NCBI RefSeq assembly: GCF_019393635.1
Contig: NC_057861.1
Location: forward strand, 62,808,532 to 62,872,531
Reading direction: 5' to 3'
DNA length: 64,000 nt
Source of the DNA: Dromiciops gliroides
Taxonomy: Eukaryota > Chordata > Mammalia > Microbiotheria > Microbiotheriidae
Positions 45,296 through 55,500 of this stretch are shown here, in pieces. Made by a program: the position numbers and the translations under genes. The notes beneath the pieces are model-generated. The model worked only from the letters and a program-made list of their open reading frames with translations. It did no database searches and was not told the origin of the DNA. Every line of letters starts with the position of its first letter. Positions within the stretch are counted from its first letter, which is position 1.

Positions 45296-45760
45296 CAGCC
45301 AACCCGGATACAACCGCTAGCCCCACGCGCCTCAGAGGAGGAAGCCCCCGGGCTGGGAAGGGCCTTTTTCTCTGCCCGGCGCAGGCTGAGGCTGCCCCAG
45401 ACAGAGCCAGTTTACTAAATAAATAAAAATTAAAAAAAAATTAAAAACCACCAAAGCTGCCTCCAAAAAAGCAGAAATATACTTTCACCCTTTCCCCACC
45501 TCTAATTGGTCTCTGCTTTTCTCTAGTAAGGGCCGACGTGGCCTAGGCCGCTTGCTCTGTGTGCTTCAATTTCCTCAGGCAATCTCTCGGACAGCTCTTG
45601 CTCCCTGCTCCCTTTACGCCAGAGGCTCGGCGGAGAGTTCCATTGGAAGATGACAACCCCGAAGCTGACGTCCCAGGAGGCGGGGTCCTGGGAAGCCGCT
45701 TGGGTTCGAATTCTACGCAGGCTAAGATGGGTTTCTCAATCTTTTGGATATTTTGGCAGT
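45096..45760 (-). promoter_or_regulatory. CACTIN CpG-rich 5' region and promoter
   Basis: The only strongly CpG-rich stretch of the window covers exon 1 and reaches about 45.4 kb. Upstream on the minus strand lie two CCAAT boxes (plus-strand ATTGG near 45507 and 45641), a CRE-like tgacgtc near 45664 and a GC box ggcggggtcc near 45676. No clear TATA box is seen at a fitting distance, so a CpG-island promoter with its start between about 45.3 and 45.5 kb is inferred. Motifs on both strands would allow divergent transcription, but no plus-strand gene is recognisable here. Confidence 0.55.
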
Positions 45761-46223
45761 TCTCATGGGTTGTTACTGTTTCTCTCTGAAACAACACTTA
45801 TTTTCTCTTATAAAGCCAACCAATCAAGAAGCATTCATTAAGCGCCTACTGTGTGCCAAATTCTGTGCCAAGGGCTGGGGGGTATAAAGATAAAAACGGT
45901 CCAGTGTCTGCTTCCATTCTCATACGAGAGACTACGTGCGCGTATCAAGGTTTATTCGCAGCATCTTCCGAGCAGAGAACAGGTGACCTCGGGGGGGAGG
46001 GCATGAGGGTGACATTTATGTTGAGTCTTGGAAGAAAACCGGGGACTTCGTGGGGTGGGAGTGGGGAGTGCATTCTAGGCAGGAGAGACGGGGCAAAAGC
46101 TTGGAGTGGGAGGAGGGAGGTGGAGGATCGATCAGGCATAGAGTGTGTGCAGACTGCTGCTGTGAAATAAGTGCACGCGTAGGAGGGGACCCTGTTGTGA
46201 TGAACTTTGAAAATAAAATAGGA

Positions 46224-46226
<3 letters not shown>

Positions 46227-46268
<42 letters not shown>

Positions 46269-46384
46269 CCTCCCTCCCTCCCTCCCTCCCTCTCTCCCTC
46301 TCTCCCTCTCTCCCTCTCTCTCTCCCTCTCCCTCTCCCTCTCCCTCTCTCTCCCCTCCTTCTCCCCCTCCTTCCCCCCCCCCCC
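46227..46384. repeat. (CT)n/(CCCT)n simple repeat
   Basis: About 150 bases of CT and CCCT units followed by a C run. Confidence 0.97.
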
Positions 46385-46659
46385 CATTAGATTGTGAGTT
46401 CTTTAGCGGCAGGGACTGTTACCTCCTTTCTTTGAACCTCCGACGTTTAAGCACATTGCCTGGGACGTATCTTATTATCTGTTCTGATTGATATCTGTTC
46501 CTCTGGGTAGTAGGGAGCCACTGGAATTTGTTGTGGGGAGGGAACGTGTGATCAGACGTGCAGTTTATGAAAATTACTTTGGAAACTTTTGGCAGGGAGG
46601 CCAATTTAGGAGGCTGTTTTAATAGTCAAAGTTAGGAGCGATGATGACGTGTAGAGAGC

Positions 46660-47650
46660 ATCACTCTCCGTCTATTGACTCAGGTCTTCAACTTTAGCGT
46701 CGTTCTCAACTCTTCCTTTGCCCTCCACTCTCTGTACCCAATCAGTGGCCAAGGCATATTGATTCTTCCACGGTCTCTCTTGGCATCCATCCCCTTTTCT
46801 CCAATCATATGGGCCACCACTCTAGTTCTGGCCCTCATCTATTCTCACGTGTACTACTTTAATAGCCTTGTTGCTTTCATCCTTCCCTTTTCTAATCCAT
46901 TTTCTACTTGGCCAAAATAATCTTCGTAAAGCACAGGTCTAACCTTGTCAATTTCTTGTTAAAAAAAATCTTACTCACTTTCCATTCCTTCTTGGATAAA
47001 ATGCAAACATCTTCACTTTAGTACTTAAAACCTTCCACTGTCCATTTCCAATCTGCTTTCTAGACCAATTTCACATTACTCCCCTTCAAAAATACATTCC
47101 CACCAAAGTGTTTCCTAAATTTAGTATTGTATCTCCCAACTCTGCATAGTCTGTTCCTTCATAGCATATATTCTCTCCCCTAATCTCACGCTTAGAATCC
47201 TTGGTTTTGTAAGGATTTTTTGCTTTCTACAACATGAAGCCTTTTCTGATTCCCCTTCTAGTGCCTTCTCTCTTTTGATTATTTGCACTTTATCCTACAT
47301 ATATCTGGTTTGTATATAGTTATTTGTATGTTGTCTTCCCTATTAGACCAAGCTCCTTGAGGGCAGCAGGGACTATCTTTTTGTTGTTGTTTTTGTTTTT
47401 TGGTTTTTTTTTTAGTGAGGCAATTGGGGTTAAGTGACTTGCCCAGGGTCACACAGCTAGTAAGTGTTAAGTGTCTGAGGCCGGATTTGAACTCAGGTAC
47501 TCCTGACTCCAGGGCCGGTGCTCTATCCACTGCGCCACCTAGCTGCCCCCAAATATTTTTTGTTGTTGTTTTTGTTTTTTGTTTTTTAGGGACTATCTTT
47601 TGCACTTAGCACAGTGCTTGGCACATAGTAGGCACCTGATATTTATTCAC
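46660..47650 (+). repeat. L2 LINE 3' end, interrupted by a SINE
   Basis: caatcagtggccaaggcata, taatccattttctacttggc, ccttgagggcagcagggact and cagtgcttggcacatagtag follow the L2 3' end in order. Confidence 0.82.
47381..47588 (-). mobile_element. WSINE1-type SINE between duplicated T/G-rich flanks
   Basis: The SINE body is 47404-47550. gggactatcttt occurs at 47369-47380 and 47589-47600, and ttttgttgttgtttttg also occurs on both sides, suggesting two insertion events at one place. Confidence 0.88.
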
Positions 47651-47719
47651 TTAGTATCTTTTGAGCCTCAACTTAGGGTTCACTTCATATGGGAAACCTT
47701 TCCTGATCCCCCTACTAGT

Positions 47720-47960
47720 TAGCATTCTCTCCTACGTGGGGCAATGCATGGAGCTGAGCCTGGAGTCTGGAAGGCCTAAGTTCAAATCTGGCCTCAGCTA
47801 TTTCTAGCTGTATGACCCTGTATGACCCCCACCTAACCTTTGTTTGTCTTAGTTTCTTCATCTGTAAAATCATTGTGCCCAGGGTTGTTGGGAGGATCAA
47901 ATGAGATCATTGTAAAATGCTTAGCACAGTCCTTGGCACAAAGTAGTTGCTATTTCATTC
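47720..47960 (+). repeat. MIR element
   Basis: cctggagtctggaaggccta to aaatgcttagcacagtcctt. Confidence 0.7.
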
Positions 47961-48019
47961 TTATTTCTTCCTTTCCCCTCTCCTTCTCCCTCAAACTACC
48001 TCACCCATCCATATACATG

Positions 48020-48255
48020 TAAGTGAATACAGCACCAGGCCTGGAATCAGGAAGATTCATTTTCCTGAGTTCAAATCTGGCCTCAGACACTTATTAGCTG
48101 TGTGACCCTGGGCAAATCACTTAACCCTGTTTGCCTCAGTTTCCTCATCTGTAAAATGAGCTGAAGAAGGAAATGGCAAACCACTCTAGTGTCTTTGCCA
48201 AGAAAACCCCAAATAGGGTCACAAAAAGTCAGACACAACTGAACAACTACAACAT
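48020..48255 (+). mobile_element. MAR1-like CORE-SINE
   Basis: Head lost; CORE, tcctcatctgtaaaatgagc and the RTE-like end gtcagacacaactgaacaac. Confidence 0.8.
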
Positions 48256-48553
48256 ACATGTAAATACTATGAACCTCTAGTAGAATGTAAACTGTTTGAG
48301 GGCAGGAATTGTGTTTTCTTTTTTGTCTTTGCATCCTCAGGGCCTCACTCTGTACTTTGCATCTAGTATGTGCTTAATAAATGTTTGTTGAATTGGATTA
48401 AGAAAGGAAAGACTTGGGTTCCTGGCCTGCCTATCATAAATCAACACTTTGGCTATGTCTGAAAATGTATAACTGCCTCATTCCACATCTATAGCATACT
48501 ACCTCCTTACCAGGAGGAAGAGGAAGCTTTCTTTGCTGTGATTCTTTTGTTTG

Positions 48554-48555
<2 letters not shown>

Positions 48556-48589
<34 letters not shown>

Positions 48590-48720
48590 CAATTGGGGTT
48601 AAGTGACTTGCCCAGGGTCACACAGCTAGTAAGTGTGTAAAGTGTTTGAGGCCAGATTTGAACTTGGGTCCTCCTGAATCCAGGGCTGGTGCTCTATCTA
48701 CTGTGCCACCTAGCTGCCCC
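48556..48720 (-). mobile_element. WSINE1-type SINE with a (TG)n tail
   Basis: The 48556-48588 TG repeat stands where the reversed A tail should be; body to ccacctagctgcccc. Confidence 0.88.
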
Positions 48721-48959
48721 TCCAATAATGAGAATTTTGATGTCTTTCAAGGTTGTTTTCCTTGGTTCTTTTTATTTTGCTCTGCATCCATTTACCCAAG
48801 TTTTCCAGAATTCCTTTTTAAAAACAAGTTTTTATTTATTTCTTCTGTTTTTACATCTCCCACATTTTTCACGGTATCCATCCATTCCCAACTTCTTCTC
48901 ATAGAGCCATCTTTTATAATAAAGAATAAAAATGAAAGGAGAAAGAATTAAGGCAAAAG

Positions 48960-49260
48960 TAACCAATATATTCAAGAAATTTGATGTTATATGCAGTGAT
49001 CCACACCCATAATCCCTCGCCTCTGCAAGGGATCAGAGGGAGGCATCTTCTCATATCTTCTTTGGAGTCAAACTTGGTGTAGGGCCAGACCAGGGAAGGC
49101 TTTTTGGGCTGAGGTCATTGAAGGATGAAGCTGCCATCTGGTGGCTTCTTCATTTAACTATAATTTATCCCTTAAATCCAATTCACTTCAGGTCATGATA
49201 TCACCTCCTGATGTTGTGGTCCTCTTCCAGAATGAAGGATGAACAACAACTAGCATCCTG
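48960..49260 (-). repeat. Marsupial repeat, 3' part of the gttgttgtttgtccttcatt family
   Basis: tcacctcctgatgttgtggt and agaatgaaggatgaacaaca are shared with 50320-50383. Confidence 0.55.
49131..49144 (-). promoter_or_regulatory. CTCF-like core motif
   Basis: The minus strand reads ccaccagatggcag, a full match to CCASYAGRKGGCRS. Binding is not shown. Confidence 0.45.
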
Positions 49261-49521
49261 TGAGTAAGGGTTGCCCTACTGGGGACCCAACTAGCATGCT
49301 CCACTTGGGCAATATAGTTCCCTCTTTCTCTCCCCCTCCTCTATCCATATAGAGAATCATACCTTTACCTGTGGGTGCTCTGCCCAAAGGAATATATTTT
49401 GAGAACTTAAACTTCACAAGATATTTTGGGGTTTAGGCCCTAGAGTTTTTTTAAGGACCATGCCTTAACTCCAAATCACTGACTCTCATAGATTGGCTAG
49501 CAATAGGTCCCAGCTCAAGCT

Positions 49522-49675
49522 GCTGCTGCTTTTTTTTTTTTCCAGGGCAATGAGGGTTAAGTGACTTGCCCAGGGTCACACAGCTAGTAAGTGTCAAGTG
49601 TCTGAGGCTGGATATGAGTTCTGGTCCTCCTGAATCCAAGGCCAGTGTTTTATCCACTGTGCCACCTAGCTCCCC
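49522..49675 (-). mobile_element. WSINE1-type SINE
   Basis: Target-site duplication cagctcaagct at 49511-49521 and 49676-49686. Confidence 0.93.
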
Positions 49676-49718
49676 CAGCTCAAGCTTCATTGGCCATTGT
49701 TAGGCCTCTTATTGGCTC

Positions 49719-50080
49719 TGTAACGATTGGAATGACGCCACCTGCTGGAGACTTACTGTAGTAGAGTTCCGCCCATGAAGCGAAGGTCTTTGAGGGCAAG
49801 ACCAGGAGTCTTTTCTTTGACATCAGGAAGTGACGCTGGCTAGTGGGAGGAAGAAGGAAGAGACTGGCGCTCGGTCTCGCTCTCTTTCCTGGGGATGCTG
49901 GTGGAGAAGGCAGCTAGAAATGCGCTCTCCCTTTAATAGATAGGAATCTAGGCCTTTCTCTTTCTCCTTCTCAAATTCTCATTCTCCTTAATAAATGCTT
50001 AAAAGTCTAACTCTTGCTAAAGCTTATAATTTATTGGCGACCACTCATTAGATATTTTAGACAGTTTAGCTAGAATTTGT
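49719..50080 (+). mobile_element. LTR (same TGTAACGATTGG family), copy 2
   Basis: About 360 bp, closely similar to the LTR at 19915-20281 along most of its length, including the start, the AATAAA region and the tail up to agctagaattt. The very 3' end is not matched. No internal region is recognisable. The two copies are similar enough to be of a comparable, moderately recent age. Confidence 0.82.
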
Positions 50081-50082
50081 TT

Positions 50083-50383
50083 TGATTAGGTAAAGGAGGC
50101 CATTCTTTGCCTCATTCCTAACCTAGCATTAATCACTAGATGGCCAATGCCTCAGGCAAACTGAGACCTGGAAAATACCTTAGCTTAAAAAGGCCAAGGT
50201 CTCCCACTGCACTGGGGCCATTTCTAGTTGTCCTGATGGGTACCTGCCACTGGACCCAGATGGCTTCAGAGGAGAGAGAGGTTGATGACTCAGCCCTCCC
50301 TCAAATCCAATTCATTGCAAGTAATGACATCATCACCTCCTGATGTTGTGGTCCTCTTTGAGAATGAAGGACAAACAACAATT
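50083..50383 (-). mobile_element. SINE-like marsupial repeat (same family as 17890-18180)
   Basis: Reverse-complement match to 17890-18180 along its whole length. Confidence 0.68.
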
Positions 50384-50389
50384 TGTCAA

Positions 50390-52590
50390 AGTTTTATTGA
50401 TGCCTACTGTTCTTAAATCATCAGTCCTTTCCCGATAAACCCCTGCCCTTTCTATCTCCAAACCTGGTGAGCCTTCCCATGTAACAAAGAAAACTTGTTA
50501 AATCAAGGGACACGGTGACCAGAGTATGCAATATTCTGTACTCGTTAAAATCACGGGTTTGGATCAGGAAGTGATCTTAGAGGCCAATTAGTCCAAACCA
50601 CTTCTACAGATGAGCAAACTGAGTCCCAGAAAGGTTATGCAGCTTGTCCAAACAATGTAGTCCCTGATAGCTTTGATAGCCAGGTGCTGTGTTGTCAGGG
50701 TCCCCTCCCCCTGACTCTACCTACGGCTTGGATGGCCCTTTTGCTTTTGTTCAGGCTTAATTCTGAGGCCGCTGTCTCTCGAACCCTGGAGACGCCGTGT
50801 CCTAGAAAGGAGTACTAGGGGGATGGATGTGATTTTCAGGCTTCGATATAGGCTACAAGGTCACTTCAGCTCATCAAAATGGTACAGTGGGTATAGGGCC
50901 CAGATGGGAGGCGGTTAAAGGCAGATTAGACAGAGCATGTGAACCGAATGCTTCGAAAATACAGTCCCCGAAAGTGTTGCAAGTAAGTTAATTACTGGGG
51001 GGTGAGGGTTGATTTACAATGCCTTCATCCCCTTCCTAGACTAATCTCCACAGGGAGGGGCAAGAGACTGGCTTTTCTGAACTGACTTCTAGCATCTGGT
51101 ACTATGCTCTGTGCATAGCAGGTACTTTGGCTGAATTGGAACATTACTAATACAAATAGCCCCATATCTGTGACCTTGCCTCTAATTCCTTCCCTTTCAG
51201 GCTCTCTCACATGGGGAGCCAGCTCCGTCACCTCTCCCCTCAGACACATCAGTGGCTCCCATGGCTACAATTTCCTTTAATTTCATTGCTTTTGTTTCCC
51301 TCAGCCTCATATTAAAAGCCTGGTTTCTCTCCTACTCTTTCCCCCCCATCCCTTTCTTGCCTTCACTTTCCTATTTCCCTCCAAGTTTCCTCAGCTATAG
51401 GACTTAATTCTCAGATTCTAAATGCACCAGATGCACTCCTGCCTCTGCTGAAGCCTTTCTTCCCGTAAGCCCCACAATGCCCTATGAAGCCTTTCTAAAC
51501 CAGGCCAGGCGGGCCACTTCTTCCTTCCTTTAAGATCCCAGAGCCCCTTCTTTCTGTTCCACTCACACGGTGCTCATTGATGTTGTTGCCTTGGATTGTG
51601 GTTGCTTTGTTAGTTCTCTTTTCATGTGTGTCTATTTTGTCCCCTAAGCTAGACTAGGAGCCCCCCAGGTCAGGGACTATGTCTCATTCATCTTTGTAGC
51701 CGCTGCTGCTATAGGCACAGGTCTTAAAAAATCTAATTATAGATTGACTGTAGTGCAGTGATGAAGGGGCCTGTGGTAGAAGTCAAACTAGAGGCATCAA
51801 GACAGGGAAGTGAATAGTGTTAGGCCTGGAGTCAGGGAGACCTGAGTTCGAATTTATCCCCAGGTACAGTGTGACACTGGCCAAGTCACTTAACCTCTGA
51901 CTTAGTTACCTCATCTGTACCTACCTCCCAGGGCTATTATGAGGATCAGATGAGACATAAAGAACCTGGCATAGTGCCTGGCACATAGTAGGTGCTTTAT
52001 AAATGCTTATTCCCTCCCTTTCTCCTCTCATCCTTATCTGTGAACTGGGCATAGCAACTACTTTGTAAATCTTGGGGAGGTGGGGAATGGTGTTGTGAGG
52101 GTCAAATGAGCTAGCTAATTGCTTATGTTCATAGAGTTAAAATGTTTTCAAAGAGCTTTTTGTATATTTTTTCATGGAAGGTAGACTCCCATTTTAAAGA
52201 TGAGGAAACAGTCTCAGAGAGATTAGGTGAGCTGCAGAGATCACAGGGCAGTACATAGCAGAGGTGGGTCTTGAACTCAGGCCTGCTACATTCAGTACTA
52301 CTTCCTTTATAAGCTCTCACAAGCGTAGCAAGACTCAACTCCAGAAGTCCCCCCCTCCCTCGTGCTCCCCACTATTTGGTAAAACCAGAGTCATCCCTAA
52401 GCTTCTAAGGCTCCTCCCAGTTTTATGTGCTTGGTTCTAAGGCTCCCTCATTCTAGGCTCTGAAGTCTATTTCATCCCAGATGTTATCTGACTCTGAAAG
52501 TGCTTTCAAACAAAAGGAGGTGTGATGTTCCCAAGTGCACCAAAGACCAGGAAAGCTTATCCTAGGAATTTAAGACACATATATGGGGCA
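50390..52590. other. Spacer between PIP5K1C and CACTIN, old repeats only
   Basis: MIR-like sequence near 50580-50700 and 51810-51990 and an L2-type end near 51380-51720. No recent SINE. No gene is seen. Confidence 0.45.
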
Positions 52591-52594
52591 GAGA

Positions 52595-55500
52595 CCAGTG
52601 CTTTGTCACCTTATTTATTAGAGATCACCTTTTTAAAGTAAAAAGAGGTGGGGAAAGGTCAGGACAAGGGATTTGCATACAAGTGTTATTCTGTGTCAGC
52701 AGTGGTGGCAAGGGTCTACAGAAGAATTCATGTCCTGGGTTCTGGGTTCGAGAGACAGTGTGAAAGAGGAGGCCACACCTTGATTGTCAAATACCAGACA
52801 AAAGGGGGATTGAGTACATGGGAACCCTCTTTGAGGATTAAGACACACAAGGTTTTTGTTTGTTTAAATCAGTTACGCTGTGAGACTGGATCAGTCAGAC
52901 ATCAATGCAATTTTGCCACCAGAAGAAGGCCAACAAGGAGCTACTGTAGAGAACAAACAGGAGTAACCCAGGGGTGAGCGGGACAGAAGCTGCAAGTCTG
53001 CAGTGACAAAACAGTAGAGGGGAAGAGGCTCCATCAGTGACCACGTATATTGCATTAGCTAAAGTCGGGTTGTCTAGGTTCAGGAGGGTTCTGAGGAGGA
53101 CTGCAGCCTAAATGATATCAGAGAAATGCCTTTTATACAGTACAAGAAATTCCAACACCATCCACTTCCTTAGAAGTAGCAGCCACTGGAGACAAGACAG
53201 GTGAGGAGAGGGAGGCATCTCATTCAGGAGAGTAGATACAGAGTTTTACACTCAAGGGAGAACAATCGGGGGTTTAGGAGTCCTCATTGGGGTAAGGCAA
53301 TTCATTCATTAGACATTATAAATAGCTCTTGCCTTTTCTCCTCCTCAATGAAGACTAAGTTAATGCCGCAAACTGAGAAAAGAACAATTAGCATTAATTT
53401 ACAGCTCTCTGGGGACAAAGAGGGCTTCAAAAAAGGGCCTTCATGTCTTAAAGCAAAAATAGAAACATGACTATGAACAGAAGTTTGGATTTTTTCTATC
53501 CCCTCCCCCCTCCCCCCATATATGCTAAACTACATACCTACTTACATACATTTGTAACATGATACTCTTATAGAGTAAGACTCAAGAAATGACATAGACT
53601 GCAGGTATTTTTATTCTTGTGTCAACTGGAGACTTCCAGAATCAGAAGCAACCTGGTAGGCCTGAGTTAAGGGTTTTGCCTTTCTGAGGAAGGAGGACAG
53701 GACCACAGGGAATATAAAAACAAGTGAGGGTGGGGGCAAACCGGCTGTTCTGAGTCCTTGAAGATGGTCCCAGGATGATAAATCGTCCCCTTGGTCCGTT
53801 AGCATTCCCTCTCCTCCCCTGCCCCAATAACTCTTATGTTCTCCCTCTTGGTTAGCCCAGCAGTGCAGTGTGGAAGCAATATGTCACAAATCATTTCAGT
53901 GTGTCAGGGGTGGGGGCATGGGAGAGACGAGGGAAAACTAGGGTCACTGAATTGTGACACTTAACACAATCAGGATTCAGCACCTCTTGGTGGATGACTC
54001 CATTCCATGGGATAAATAATTAACTTGGGGGTGGGGGGGGGGTGTTCAACTCCTGAGATGTTTAGAGGCTCCAGGTGGGGCTGCTCTTTGGGGAATACTG
54101 CTGTAATGGTTCATTAGCCTCAAAGGGTAGCCCATCAATACGAGGTCTGGCCCAGGTGGCATATTTGGCCTTCCGACAACAACTTGTGTTTGCTGGATGG
54201 GGCACTCATCAGAAGGAACCATTACACTGTATCATGGTGATAAAGGCCCTTGGTGGGGATTCCATAACCTAATCAATAAATGTTTCTGTTTAGTCCTTGA
54301 CAGATGTAGTGTTCTTTCCAGGGTGCATAAAAAGACCTTTGTAAGATATGTTAAACTGGGGTGCAACATTCAGATTTATGCTGGTCCATGTGCACAGCTC
54401 CTCAAAGCTTCAGGGGCTTTGAACCCAATATGCACCATTTTGAAGTATAAGATGCCCAGCAACCCCATTACCTCTAAGTGGGCCAAGGCCCACTGTTCCT
54501 TTTGCCAGAAAGCTGGATGGGAGACCTTTTCCTTCCTGAATGCAGATTATAGAGTAGTAGATGAAAATCAGCTAGCTTCTCCACACTGACCCACATCACC
54601 AAAGTCTCCTTTGGTGGAGAGGGATGGAAAATGAGCTTATATACATGCAGTACTCAACCCAACAGAACTTAAAATAAGCTTCCAGCCACAAAATGAGGTC
54701 ACTTGGTTTTTCTTGTGGTAAGAGAGGTAACTGTGCAAATAGTATAGAGGGTCCAGCAGAGGTGACCCAAAAGTAGGACTTTCAGATGCCTCAAAACCCA
54801 GAGATACAAGGCTGTTCAATATCTTACGACCTACAGAGACTACCCTCATAGTTCACCTCCCTCACTCAGCAAAAATTTTCAAAGGCCTAAACTGAGCGTT
54901 CCCACTGTACTTCAATGTACTCCTATCCTCTCCCTCCCAGAGAGCTGATTTCTTGCCTTTCCACTGATGACTACTACTTGAACAGCATTCCATGATGGTT
55001 TGATGAATGTATCCAAGAGGCCCTGACTTCAAAGTATGGGTACCTTTCCTCACCTTGTAATTCATGGCAAGGACTAACTGCTATCAACATGACCAATGAG
55101 GCTTCCCTGAATATGAACTAAGATCACAATTTCTTGGGATGTGAAAGTTGGGAATGGGTGGAAGGGGAATTGGGGATTTCCATTTAAATCCACCTCCAAA
55201 AGGGGCTGGGTAAGGATTTAGATGTGAGTCCTCTCATTGGGTAGGGTGTGTATGGTAAGTAGTGATGGGTCCAGATTTTAATGATACTCCTCTGGGTGTT
55301 CAGAGAGTAACAGGTCTGGAGGAAAGGGAAACTACACTCTTCAGATGCTGCAAAGTGACAGAGGGAAAATAACAGGGAAGGAGATGCCTTACAATTTTTA
55401 TAAGCCACCACATCTGACTTTGCAAATTATGGCAGATTTAAGAAAAGAACAACAAAAACTTCCTCAAACTAGACCAGGAAAAGGGTAAACACAGGGATTC

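Noticed and set aside
54197-54589. 130-codon plus-strand ORF, briefly suggestive of a ribosomal L2-like stretch (AGPCAQLLKASG)
   Set aside because: The likeness is short, lacks the conserved L2 motifs, and the ORF lies antisense in the PIP5K1C 3' UTR. Treated as chance.
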